Position numbers and translations under genes: made by a program. The notes under the pieces are model-generated. The model did no database searches and was not told where the DNA came from. It saw only the letters and a list, made by a program, of their open reading frames with translations. Shown here one piece after another: positions 24,096 to 34,000 of a DNA stretch of 42,893 bases; positions within the stretch are counted from its first letter, which is position 1; the number at the start of each line of letters is the position of its first letter. The stretch comes from Mogibacterium sp. (lineage in GTDB: Bacteria; Bacillota; Clostridia; Peptostreptococcales; Anaerovoracaceae), in NCBI GenBank assembly GCA_017433975.1, contig JAFRGD010000028.1:1-42893 (forward strand). The letters run 5' to 3'.

Positions 24096-24899
24096 ATGAA
24101 ACTACTGATCGTCGGCCCGCGCGGCAACATGGGCAAGTTCATCACACAGATTGCCGCAGCGCGTGAAACCATTGAAATCATCGGCGGTGTAGCGCCTGCG
24201 GGCAGGGACTACATCGGCAAGGACATCGGCGAAGTCGCCATGGTCGGCCGTACGCTGGGCGCTCCGGTGGTGGACGACATCGAGCAGCTGATCGACGCGT
24301 GCGACGTCATCATCGACTTTTCGACGGTGGAGCAGGGCATGCAGGTCCTCGCGGCGGCGCGGGCGCACCGCAAGGCGCTGATCTGCGGCACGACGGGCTT
24401 TTCGGCCGAGCAGAAGGCCGCGTTTGCGGCAGCGGCGGAGGACATCCCGGTCATGCTCGCGGCCAACACGAGCCGCCTCGTCAACGTCATGTACAAGGTT
24501 ATCGAGATGATCACCAGGGCGGCGGGGGACGAGCTCGACATCGAGATCCTCGACATGCACAGCGCATCCAAGCTGGACGCCCCGAGCGGCACGGCCCACG
24601 AGATGGGCGAGATCGTCGCAGAGGCGCTCGGCAAGGACCTGAACGACATCGCGGTCTACGGCCACCGGCCGGGCGAGGGGCGCCGGGAGAAAGGAACGGT
24701 CGCGTTCCACTCCATCCGCGGCGCGGACATCTCGAGCGAGCATACGGTCTACTTCGTCGGCGAGGGCGAGCGGATCGAGATCACGCACCGGTCGCCGTCG
24801 TTCAAGTGCTTCGCCAAGGGCGTCGTGGACTGCGCGGAGTTCCTGGTGAACCAGCCGAAGGGCGCGTATACCGTCCAGGACGCGTTCGGGCTGAACTAG
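24096..24899 (+). CDS. dapB: 4-hydroxy-tetrahydrodipicolinate reductase
   Basis: DapB reduces hydroxy-tetrahydrodipicolinate with NAD(P)H in the diaminopimelate/lysine pathway. The 267-residue protein has the nucleotide-binding GPRGNMG at 7-13 (usual form GAxGRMG), DFSTVEQGMQ, the ICGTTGFS strand, and the catalytic block MHSASKLDAPSGTA with His155 and Lys159. The second His of the usual HH pair is Ser156, a common natural variant position. Normal length. AGGGAGAG precedes the ATG. No other lysine gene is adjacent. Confidence 0.93.
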   Translation: MKLLIVGPRGNMGKFITQIAAARETIEIIGGVAPAGRDYIGKDIGEVAMVGRTLGAPVVDDIEQLIDACDVIIDFSTVEQGMQVLAAARAHRKALICGTTGFSAEQKAAFAAAAEDIPVMLAANTSRLVNVMYKVIEMITRAAGDELDIEILDMHSASKLDAPSGTAHEMGEIVAEALGKDLNDIAVYGHRPGEGRREKGTVAFHSIRGADISSEHTVYFVGEGERIEITHRSPSFKCFAKGVVDCAEFLVNQPKGAYTVQDAFGLN

Positions 24900-24933
24900 C
24901 GCCTGGATTTGTAAATTTAAGGAGCGTCAATCT

Positions 24934-25998
24934 ATGGATACGAATCATCAGTATAATAATCCTGCGCGGCGCGTCATCGTGCTCGCCGCAGAAGAAGCTT
25001 TGAACGGTTGTACAAAGCGGGTCACAGTAGGGAATACCTCCTATCCGGTCGCGATTCCGGCCGGTGTCCGGATCGGTGACGAGATTCCGGTATATTCGCA
25101 TGACGAGCATCTTCTTTGCATCGTTACGATTGGTGATATTGCAGGTGAGGGGTCCGGAAGTATGGCGACAGCCAATACATCCGCAAAGCCTCGCGCGAAA
25201 TCCAAGGGGCTGATGATTGCTGGAATCGCAGTCTGCGTTCTTGCGTTGATCATCGGTATCGTGAAAATCGCCGGCCTCGGCTCGTCGGACGACAATACGC
25301 CGGGCGACGACTCCCAGAACGCCGCTGACGACACATCGTCTGACGATATCTCTGACGATTCTTCGTCTGACGGTTCGCAGTCGGATTCCTCCGGCAGGGC
25401 GGAAGAAGAAGCGTTCTTCCGAGAGTATCTGAAGAAAATCATAGCGAATGCCGATTCTTATGATAACGGATATCCGGTTTTTCAGGAGGACTCCGACACC
25501 ACCAGAACCTGGAAATACTACGCTTTGGAAGACTTCGACGGTGACGGCGAGATCGAGATGCTGGTTTACCGCGAGGACGTTCCGGGCATCGGAATGCTCT
25601 GCATCTTCGAGCGGCACGGCACCGCCGTCACAGAGGGCCGGATGAACTTCACGCTGGGCTTCCCGGGTGACGCAGGGCAGACGCTGACGTTTTATCAGAA
25701 CGCCATCATGATCGCCACCGACGAAAGCAACGGAACGGTAACGCAAAGAATCTTCCTGCTGGACGACCGGTATGAGGACCTCTTTGGGATCCGGGAAGGC
25801 AGAACGATCTCTTATACCGACGACGGCTCCGGCGTCGTTCAACGCGGCGTGATCGATGGATTCGGTATTGACGTTATAGACATTTCCCGTGAGGACTACG
25901 AAATGGAAACCCGTCCATTGTATCGCGATGACGCTTTCCCAAACGGATACCCGCAGATCGTGCCTGAAATCAAAGACATCAAAGACGGGCAAGTGTAA
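24934..25998 (+). CDS. Unrecognised single-pass membrane protein with a DnaJ C-terminal-like cytosolic part
   Basis: The 354-residue protein has three visible parts. Residues 10-70 resemble half of a DnaJ C-terminal beta domain (AAEEALNGCTKRVTV followed by VAIPAGVRIGDEIPV), without any J domain. A membrane segment follows at about 92-113, then a linker (117-153) made almost only of Ser, Asp, Gly and Asn. The outer domain (about 154-354) has an EF-hand-like DFDGDGEIE at 200-208 and is otherwise unfamiliar. AAGGAG lies 9 nt before the ATG. The next gene starts 7 bp after the stop, so the two are probably one operon. Function is unknown; the DnaJ-like reading is by eye and could be a coincidence of short beta motifs. 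Confidence 0.75.
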   Translation: MDTNHQYNNPARRVIVLAAEEALNGCTKRVTVGNTSYPVAIPAGVRIGDEIPVYSHDEHLLCIVTIGDIAGEGSGSMATANTSAKPRAKSKGLMIAGIAVCVLALIIGIVKIAGLGSSDDNTPGDDSQNAADDTSSDDISDDSSSDGSQSDSSGRAEEEAFFREYLKKIIANADSYDNGYPVFQEDSDTTRTWKYYALEDFDGDGEIEMLVYREDVPGIGMLCIFERHGTAVTEGRMNFTLGFPGDAGQTLTFYQNAIMIATDESNGTVTQRIFLLDDRYEDLFGIREGRTISYTDDGSGVVQRGVIDGFGIDVIDISREDYEMETRPLYRDDAFPNGYPQIVPEIKDIKDGQV

Positions 25999-26005
25999 GA
26001 ACGTT

Positions 26006-27091
26006 ATGAAAACGGTAGATGAGATCAACGAAGAACTGAAACAGTGTGACGCGGCCAAGGTCGCGCACATCATATACGACGAGGCGGAGCGCAAGGCGCT
26101 GCAGGAGTCGGCCGAAGACCCTGCGGACCGGGCGGTGCTGGAGCGGATCGACACGCTCTTCGGCGCGGCGGACCTCATCAGCATCGAGAACGCGGTCAAG
26201 CACCAACGGATCCTGATGGCGCTGGCGGCTGCGGCGACGCTGCTGACGATTTCGTTCCTCCTGTACGACGAAGCCATGTTGTATTGGCTGATTTTCGGCT
26301 GCGGCGTTCTGATCTTCTGCCTGTTCGCGATCCGGCGCATCGCGTCACAGCTGGACTGCCACCGCAAGTACCTGGAGTACCGCGTGCTCGCGGAGTCGCT
26401 GCGCGTGCAGTACTTCCTCCGGTATGCGGGGACGCGCATCCGCGTAACCGACCTGCTGCCGTGGTCGCTCCGGATGGGCATGCCGTGGCTTACGAGGGCG
26501 CTGAACGATGTGGTCACGCCGCCGGACATCGAGACCCGCGAGGAGCAGGAAGACGAAGCGCTCGAGGACGAAGCGTCCGGCGACGAGCCGATTCTGCCTG
26601 CCGCGGCGCCGGTGCGGCACTCCATCCTGGACTGCTGGATCCTGGACCAGAAGCGGTATCACGAGCGCGCGCTGATCAGAACGCAGGTGAAGGACCAACG
26701 GAACGACCGCATCTCCCGCATCGTCCTCATCGTTACGATCATCGCGTATTTCGTGACGCTCGGCTTCGAAATCCACGTGTACCGGGTGCACGGGAACGCC
26801 GATCCTGTGTCTTTTGAGGCCAACGAACACGTCCGGTCCATCCTCAAGATCATCCTGGGAAGCTTGTCCGCGACGACGCTCTTCTCGGGGAATTACTACG
26901 GAAAGATGTCCCTCGGCAACACGATCAACGACCACAAGCGCATGATCGCGCTGCTCAGTTCCGTCGAGCACCGGATCGAGGAGGAAGGGGAGACCGAGGA
27001 TCTCTTGATCGACCTCGCGCGGGAGTCGCTCTCTGAGAACAGTACCTGGTACGCGTACCAGAGTATGAACAGTCCGGAAATCAGCTTGTGA
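26006..27091 (+). CDS. Unrecognised four-helix membrane protein, SLATT/DUF4231-like
   Basis: The 361-residue protein has two pairs of membrane helices (about 68-86 and 91-108; about 229-246 and 271-285). Each pair is flanked by an amphipathic helix rich in Arg, Tyr and Glu: CHRKYLEYRVLAESLRVQYFLRYAG after the first pair, DQKRYHERALIRTQVKDQRNDRIS before the second. This pattern resembles the SLATT/DUF4231 two-helix membrane proteins that accompany SLOG or SMODS nucleotide sensors in predicted defence systems, but no sensor domain is fused here. An acidic linker (about 177-194) separates the halves. The start at ATG 26006 has only a weak site (TAAGAA) and is 7 bp from the preceding stop, suggesting coupling. 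A terminator follows at 27142. Family call is tentative. Confidence 0.7.
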   Translation: MKTVDEINEELKQCDAAKVAHIIYDEAERKALQESAEDPADRAVLERIDTLFGAADLISIENAVKHQRILMALAAAATLLTISFLLYDEAMLYWLIFGCGVLIFCLFAIRRIASQLDCHRKYLEYRVLAESLRVQYFLRYAGTRIRVTDLLPWSLRMGMPWLTRALNDVVTPPDIETREEQEDEALEDEASGDEPILPAAAPVRHSILDCWILDQKRYHERALIRTQVKDQRNDRISRIVLIVTIIAYFVTLGFEIHVYRVHGNADPVSFEANEHVRSILKIILGSLSATTLFSGNYYGKMSLGNTINDHKRMIALLSSVEHRIEEEGETEDLLIDLARESLSENSTWYAYQSMNSPEISL

Positions 27092-27141
27092 CGCGCGGCT
27101 GACGATGCCTTATAGCCCTCCGGACAACCTAAACAAAACCT

Positions 27142-27169
27142 TGCAGTCCCACTCAGGACTGCATTTTTA
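27142..27169 (+). terminator. Rho-independent terminator after the SLATT-like gene
   Basis: TGCAGTCC (27142-27149) pairs with GGACTGCA (27156-27163) across a 6-nt loop and is followed by a TTTTT tract. Confidence 0.9.
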
Positions 27170-27170
27170 T

Positions 27171-27199
27171 TTGTATTATATGAACTGTTGATGTATAAT
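27171..27199 (+). promoter_or_regulatory. Candidate promoter of the DUF2207 gene
   Basis: A perfect TATAAT (27194-27199) lies 17 bp from TTGTAT (27171-27176, 3/6), directly after the terminator and 60 bp before the ATG at 27260. The surrounding 60 bp are strongly AT-rich. Confidence 0.55.
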
Positions 27200-27259
27200 T
27201 ATATATCTATTGTTTGAAGACAGATTCCCGTTAGGGGATTCAATGATACAAGGCATTTT

Positions 27260-29146
27260 ATGAGAAGAGCAGACATTCAGAGCATGACAATTCAACCTTC
27301 CGCGCCGGGGTTCCGGGCGGCGCTTCATCTCATCGCGTCCCTGCTGATGTGCGTGATGCTGGTACTTATCGTGCCGGCGGACCGGGCAGCGGCAGAGGAC
27401 GGGCAGGACACCACGCGCGTCACCACCGAGACAGATTACTATATCACCGAGTACAACATGGACATCACCGTCAATAAGAACCACTCTTATGACGTCATCA
27501 AGGAGTACAAGGTCAACATTCCGACCGACCTCGAGCGGCTCGAGATCAAGGTCCCGACGGGCAGCTACAGCGTCGCTGAGATCAGGATCGAGGACGTGGA
27601 CTGCAAATTCAGCACGGACGGAAACTACCGCGTGATCACCATCACGTCGCCGGACGACCTCACCGCCGGCGAGCACACGTTCCTGATCCGGTACCAGATC
27701 GAGGAGTACGCGGACCACAATGACAACATGGACATGCTGTACATCAACGTGCTCCCGCCGGACTGGGACCGCGGCATCGTTTCGCTGCGGATCACCCTCA
27801 GCCTGCCGGACGACTTTAACCTCGACAACCTGGTCATCTATTCCGGGCAGTACGGAACCAAAGACGACAACGTCCTCCGGACCGTCCGCGCCGGACAGCG
27901 GATCATGGTGACCGGCGAAGACATCCCGGCGGACTACGGAATCACGTTCAAGGCGGAACTGCCGAACGGATACTGGCAGGACGTGCTCGACAACGCCTGG
28001 ACGGCGAGCTTCTCCTGCATCCTGATGGGCCTCGGACTGATCCTGATCATGCTTCTCTGGGTCATCGGCGGCAAGGACCCGAAGACCGTTCACACCCGCG
28101 AAAGCGTTCCAATCGAAGGCGTTCACCCGGTGGACGTCGGATACATCATCTCCGGCGAGACCCGGATCCGGGATATCATCACCCTGATCATTTATCTCGG
28201 GATCAAGGGGTCGCTCCGCATCTGCGAATACGAGCCGAAGCGGTACAAACTGATCAAGCTCGCGGAGCCAAAGGACGAGCCGCGCTTCGTCCGCGGCGTG
28301 TATCACACGCTGTTTGACGATGTCTACGCGGGCAGGGCGCTCGAGATGGAAGACCTCGGACCGCGGCTCCGGACGGCGCTCAGCAACGTGTCGCTCCACA
28401 TCGAGAGCGGATACAGTTCCGAGGACATGCAGGCGTGCACCAAGCTCTCCCGCATTTTCCGCGTGGCGAGCCTGATCCTGCTTTCCATCTGCGTCGGAAT
28501 TCTTCCGATTCTGGCGGACATGTACGAATACAGGGAGATTTCAAAGATCTCTCCGGTCGTGCTTTTCGCGTTGACGCTGCTGACGACCGCCTTTATCGCG
28601 AATACATTTGACGATTATTACGACCTCGAGCAGCGCGCGTTCTTCGGCCGGATGATCGGCGGGAGCGTCGTGTTCCTCGCGGTGCTGTTCTACGCTGCGC
28701 GGCCGATTGCGGTGGCGAGCGGGACATACCTGTGGGTCGCGCTGATCATCCTGCTCGGCGGCCTTGCGGTCTTCTTCATTTGCATCATGAAAGCCCGTGC
28801 CCGCGGGAACGCTGTGCTGGTGGCGCGGCTCCTTTCGCTCCGCCGGTTCATCGACCGGTCGGACTCCTATGAGTGCGCCGACATCATGGCGGAGAACGAG
28901 AACTACTACTATGACATGCTTCCGTATGCTTTCCAGTTCTCGCTGATCGACAAATGGGCAAAGAAATTCCGCTGGCTGCACGTCAAGCCGGCCGCGTGGT
29001 ACTCCGACGAGATTCAGGGCCACGCGTTTACGCGGGGCAACCGTCCGAGCACGACCATCGAGATCGCGCGCGAGATGAACACCTTCGCCCGGACGATCGA
29101 GAGCGAATATCAGACAATGGAACACAAATACAGATTATTCAGTTAA
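27260..29146 (+). CDS. DUF2207 (YciQ-like) membrane protein
   Basis: The 628-residue protein begins with a signal/anchor helix (about 20-40, possible cleavage after AAA at 43-45), then the extracytoplasmic DUF2207 beta-rich domain (about 58-235; ITEYNMDITVNKNHSYDVIKEY), a membrane helix at 250-270 and a cytosolic region with the family segment HPVDVGYIISGE and a winged-helix-like IITLIIYLGIKGSLRI. Three further helices lie near 410-430, 435-455 and 470-520. Unlike many relatives it lacks the Gly-rich C-terminal tail. The function of DUF2207 is unknown; it is an envelope protein often linked with lemA, which here is 27 kb away. AAGG lies 7 nt before the ATG at 27260. Confidence 0.88.
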   Translation: MRRADIQSMTIQPSAPGFRAALHLIASLLMCVMLVLIVPADRAAAEDGQDTTRVTTETDYYITEYNMDITVNKNHSYDVIKEYKVNIPTDLERLEIKVPTGSYSVAEIRIEDVDCKFSTDGNYRVITITSPDDLTAGEHTFLIRYQIEEYADHNDNMDMLYINVLPPDWDRGIVSLRITLSLPDDFNLDNLVIYSGQYGTKDDNVLRTVRAGQRIMVTGEDIPADYGITFKAELPNGYWQDVLDNAWTASFSCILMGLGLILIMLLWVIGGKDPKTVHTRESVPIEGVHPVDVGYIISGETRIRDIITLIIYLGIKGSLRICEYEPKRYKLIKLAEPKDEPRFVRGVYHTLFDDVYAGRALEMEDLGPRLRTALSNVSLHIESGYSSEDMQACTKLSRIFRVASLILLSICVGILPILADMYEYREISKISPVVLFALTLLTTAFIANTFDDYYDLEQRAFFGRMIGGSVVFLAVLFYAARPIAVASGTYLWVALIILLGGLAVFFICIMKARARGNAVLVARLLSLRRFIDRSDSYECADIMAENENYYYDMLPYAFQFSLIDKWAKKFRWLHVKPAAWYSDEIQGHAFTRGNRPSTTIEIAREMNTFARTIESEYQTMEHKYRLFS

Positions 29147-29156
29147 AGGGACACAC

Positions 29157-31037
29157 ATGGGGGACAAGCAAAAGATCATTAATATCGCCGTCATCGCGCA
29201 CGTCGACGCCGGTAAGTCCACCCTCGTGGACGCGTTGCTCGCGCAGTCGCACGTGTTCCGGGACAACGAACAGGTCGTGGACTGCGTGATGGACAGCGAC
29301 GCGATCGAGCGGGAGCGGGGGATTACGATTTATTCCAAAAACTGCTCGATCATGTACAAAGACTACAAGATTAATATCGTGGATACGCCGGGACACGCGG
29401 ACTTCAGCTCGGAGGTCGAGCGCATCATGAAGACGGTCGATACGGTCATCCTGCTCGTCGACTCGAGCGAGGGGCCGATGCCGCAGACGCGCTTCGTCCT
29501 GTCGAAGTCCCTCGAACAGGGCGTCAATCCGATCCTTTTCATCAACAAGATCGACAAGAAAGACGCCAGAATCGACGAGGTCGTCGACGAGACGTATGAG
29601 CTCTTCATGGACCTCGAGGCGAACGACGACCAGCTGGACTTCCCGATTCTGTACGGGATCGCGCGGCAGGGCATCGCGGTGCGGGACCCTGCGGACGCGG
29701 CGGACGTCGTCGTCGGGGAGGGCGCCGGCAAGATCAAAAAGAGCCCGAAGGGCTACGGCGGCCTGACCATCGAACCGCTGCTCGAGACGATCGTTGAGCA
29801 CTGCACGGCCTACCCGGACCGCCGCGAGGAGCCGCTGCAGTTCCAGGTTTCCACGCTGGCGTACGACGATTACATTGGCCGGCTCGGCATCGGCCGCGTC
29901 ACCAGCGGCACCGTCCGCGAGGCGCAGCAGGTCTGCGTCTGCAAGGCGGACAGCTCTGTGCAGAACGCCAAAATCAATCAGGTTTTCATATACAGAGGCC
30001 TCCAGCGGACGGTCGTCCCGGAGGCGGAGTGCGGCGACATCGTCGTCGTGTCCGGCATCGCGGACATCTCCATCGGCGAGACGATCTGCGCGGTGGGCAA
30101 CCCGCTCCCGATGGAGCGGATCAACATCGAGGAGCCGACGCTTTCGATGAACTTCATGGTCAATACGTCACCGTTCGCCGGCAAAGTCGGGCGGTTCGTG
30201 ACCAGCCGGCACATCCGGGAACGCCTCCGCAAGGAGCTCGAGGTCAACGTCGGACTGCTCGTCGAGGAAACCGAAACGACGGACTGCTTCAAGGTCTCCG
30301 GCCGCGGCGAACTCCACCTCTCGATTCTCATCGAAAACATGCGCCGCGAGGGCTACGAGCTCGCGGTCAGCAAGCCGGAGGTCGTGATCAAGCGCGACGG
30401 GAACGGCCAGCGGCTCGAGCCGGTCGAGGAGGTCATCATCAGCGTGCCGGACGAATACGCCGGGCAGGTCATCTCCAAGCTGAACCTCCGCAAAGGCCTG
30501 ATGCGCCAGATGATGGGCGAGGGGAACGGCTATTCCCGGATCGAATACACCGTCCCGACGCGCGGCCTCATGGGCTACCGGTCGGAATTCATCAACGACA
30601 CCCACGGCGAAGGGACCATGGTCCGGCGGTTTTACGCGTTTGAACCGCACAAGGGCGACATCGCGCAGCGCGTCAACGGCGTCGCGATCGCACAGGAGGA
30701 GGGCCACTGCACCCCGTACGCGATCTTCAACATCCAGGAGCGCGTGCAGATGTTCGTGGAGCCGGGGACACACGTTTACGAAGGGATGCTGGTCGGCATG
30801 AACGCCCGGAGCGACGATATGGTCGTGAACCCGTGCAAGGCCAAGAAGACGACCAACATGCGCGCCGCCGGGAGCGACGATACGATCAAACTGACGCCGC
30901 CGAGGATCTTCACCCTCGAGGAGGCGCTGGAATTCATCAACGACGATGAACTCGTCGAGGTGACGCCGGACGACATCCGGCTGCGCAAAAAACTTCTGCG
31001 GGAGCTCGACCGCAGGAAGGCGCACAACAGATATTGA
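29157..31037 (+). CDS. typA: Ribosome-associated translational GTPase TypA/BipA
   Basis: The 626-residue GTPase has the G-domain motifs AHVDAGKST (residues 14-22, P-loop), DSDAIERERGITI (switch I), DTPGHADF (switch II) and NKIDKKDAR, then the EF-G-like domains and the BipA-specific C-terminal domain (GLMGYRSEFINDTHGEG, HKGDIAQRVNGV and KKTTNMRAAGSDDTIKL). TypA binds 70S ribosomes and supports ribosome assembly and stress adaptation. Length is normal (about 605-635). The P-loop has Ala for the more usual His-Gly form (VDHGKTT). AAAGGGA lies before the ATG. The pyc gene starts 15 bp after the stop. Confidence 0.97.
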   Translation: MGDKQKIINIAVIAHVDAGKSTLVDALLAQSHVFRDNEQVVDCVMDSDAIERERGITIYSKNCSIMYKDYKINIVDTPGHADFSSEVERIMKTVDTVILLVDSSEGPMPQTRFVLSKSLEQGVNPILFINKIDKKDARIDEVVDETYELFMDLEANDDQLDFPILYGIARQGIAVRDPADAADVVVGEGAGKIKKSPKGYGGLTIEPLLETIVEHCTAYPDRREEPLQFQVSTLAYDDYIGRLGIGRVTSGTVREAQQVCVCKADSSVQNAKINQVFIYRGLQRTVVPEAECGDIVVVSGIADISIGETICAVGNPLPMERINIEEPTLSMNFMVNTSPFAGKVGRFVTSRHIRERLRKELEVNVGLLVEETETTDCFKVSGRGELHLSILIENMRREGYELAVSKPEVVIKRDGNGQRLEPVEEVIISVPDEYAGQVISKLNLRKGLMRQMMGEGNGYSRIEYTVPTRGLMGYRSEFINDTHGEGTMVRRFYAFEPHKGDIAQRVNGVAIAQEEGHCTPYAIFNIQERVQMFVEPGTHVYEGMLVGMNARSDDMVVNPCKAKKTTNMRAAGSDDTIKLTPPRIFTLEEALEFINDDELVEVTPDDIRLRKKLLRELDRRKAHNRY

Positions 31038-31052
31038 GCAGGAGGTAGAGAC

Positions 31053-34000
31053 ATGGCAGAGATTAAGAACTTTAAGAAAGTACTGATTGCGAACCGGGGG
31101 GAAATCGCGATCCGGATCATCCGCGCCTGCAGGGAGCTGGGCATCCGCACCGTCGCGATCTATTCCGACGAGGATAAGAACTCGCTTTTCCGCACCAAGG
31201 CGCACGAGGCCTACGAGATCGGTAAGGGAAAGAGCCCGATCGACGCGTACCTCGATATCAACGAAATCATCCGGATGGCAAAGTCCAAGGGCTGCGACGC
31301 CATCCACCCGGGCTACGGCTTCCTCGCGGAGAACGCGGACTTCGCCAAAGCCTGCCGGAACGCCGGTATTGAATTCATCGGCCCGACATACGAGATGATG
31401 AACAGCCTCGGCGACAAGATCCAGTCCAAGCTCGTCGCGGAGCGCGTTGGCGTGCCGACCATTCCGGGTGTGGACGCTGCGATCGCTTCCGAGGAAGAAG
31501 CGCTCGACTTCGCGAACCGCTGCGGCTACCCGATCATGCTCAAGGCGGCGGCCGGCGGCGGCGGGCGCGGCATGCGCATCGTCCGCAATGAGGAAGAACT
31601 CCTACCGCAGTTCCGAAGCGCGTCGAGCGAGGCGATCAAGGCCTTCGGCAACGGCGCCATCTTTATCGAGCGCTACCTCGAGGAGCCGAAACACATCGAG
31701 GTGCAGATCCTCGGCGACAAATACGGGAACATCGTCCACCTTTACGACAGGGACTGCTCCGTCCAGCGCCGCCATCAGAAGGTCATCGAGTTCACGCCGG
31801 CGCTGTGCATCAACGACGAGCAGCGCAGGGTGATTTGCGAGGACGCGCTCAAGCTCGCGCGGGCGGTCGGCTACCAGAGCGCCGGCACCTGCGAGTTCCT
31901 CCTCGACAAAGAAGGAAACCATTATTTCATCGAAATGAATACGCGAATTCAGGTCGAGCACACCGTCACCGAGATGGTGACCGGCATCGACCTGGTACAG
32001 AGCCAGATCCTGGTGGCCGAGGGCTATCCGCTCTATTCCGGCGAGATCGGCATCCGCAGCCAGGACGATATCAAGCTGAACGGCTACGCCATCCAGTGCC
32101 GCATCACGACCGAGGACCCGGCCAACAACTTCGCGCCGGACACCGGGACGATCTCGTTGTACCGGTCCGCGGCGGGCTTCGGCATCCGCCTCGACGGCGG
32201 CAACGGCTTCACCGGTTCGGTCATCACACCGTACTACGACAGCCTCCTGGTCAAGATCTGCGCGCACGGCCGGACGTTCAACGACACCGTCAATAAGGCG
32301 CGCCGCGCGCTCAAGGAGATGCGCATCGAAGGCGTCAAGACCAACATCGGCTTCCTGCTGAACGTCCTGAACCATCCGGACTTCCGTGCGGGCCGCTGCA
32401 ACACCGGCTTCATCCACGACAATCCGGAGCTCCTCAACATCCGCGCGGTCCGGAACGAAGAAATTCAGGTGCTCGACTTCCTCGGCAACAAGATCGTCAA
32501 CGAGACCAAGGGCGTGCACAAAGACTTCAACGTACCGGTCGTTCCAAAGACGATCAGCAAGGAGGAGATCAAGAAGCTCCGCGGCACCAAGCAGCTCCTC
32601 GACGAACTGGGGCCAAAAGGTGTCGCCGACTGGGCGCTAGCGCAGAAGAAACTGCTCCTGACCGACACCTCGTTCCGTGACGCGCAGCAGTCCCTCATCG
32701 CGACCCGCATGCGGACCAAGGACCTCGCCAAGATCGCACCGGCAATGGCGGACTTCGGCCGCGACTTCTTCTCGTACGAGATGTGGGGCGGGGCGACCTT
32801 TGACGTGCAGATGCGCTTCCTCAACGAAGACCCTTGGGAACGGCTCGAGACGCTCCGCGCGGAGATCCCGAACGTCCTGATGCAGATGCTGCTCCGCGGC
32901 GCGAACGCGGTCGGCTACCGCAACTATCCGGACAACACGATCCGCGAATTCGTCCGGCAGTCCGCCAAGGCGGGCATCGACGTCTTCCGCATCTTTGACT
33001 CGCTGAACTGGGTCAGAGGCATGGAGATCGCGCTGGACGAGGCCCTCAACCAGGGCGTCATCGCCGAAGCCTGCATGTGCTACACCGGCGACATCCTCGA
33101 CGCTTCGAGGGAGAAATATAATCTGAACTATTACGTCAAAATGGCGAAAGAACTCGAACGGCGCGGGACGCACATCCTCGGCATCAAGGACATGTCGGGC
33201 CTGCTGAAACCGCTCGCCGCGAGCAAACTGATCACCGCGCTCAAGAACGAGATCGCGATCCCGATCCACCTGCACACGCACGACACGACCGGCAACGGCG
33301 TCGCCACGATCCTGATGGCCGCCACGGCAGGCCTCGACATCGCGGACGCCGCGTTCAACAGCATGTCCGGCCTGACATCCCAGCCGGCGCTCAACTCCAT
33401 CGTCGCGGCCCTCGAGCACAGCGACCGCGACACCGGCATGGACGTCGACAAGCTGCAGAAGATCTCGGATTACTGGGTCGACGTGCGGCCGGTCTACAGT
33501 AACTTTGAGTCCGACCTCAAGGCGGCCTCGGCGGACATCTACCGGCTCGAGATCCCGGGCGGCCAGTACTCCAACCTCAAGCCGCAGGTCGAGAGCTTCG
33601 GCATCGGCCACAAGTTCGACGAGGTCAAGGACATGTACGTCCGCGTAAACAAGATGCTCGGCGACATCGTCAAGGTCACGCCGTCGTCCAAGGTCGTCGG
33701 CGACCTCGCGATCTTCATGGTGCAGAACGACCTCACCCCGGAGACCATCGTGGAGAAGGGCGTGAACTTCGACTTCCCGGATTCCGCCGTATCTTACTTC
33801 GAGGGCATGATGGGACAGCCGGAGGGCGGCTTCCCGGAGGACCTGCAGAAGGTCGTCCTCAAGGGCAAAGAACCGATCACCTGCCGGCCGGGCGAACTCC
33901 TGCCGGACGATGACCTGGAGGGCTTCCGCGCGCACATCCGCACCGACCTCGGCCTCGAGGGCACGGACCAGGAGGTCATGAGCTACGCGATGTACCCGAA

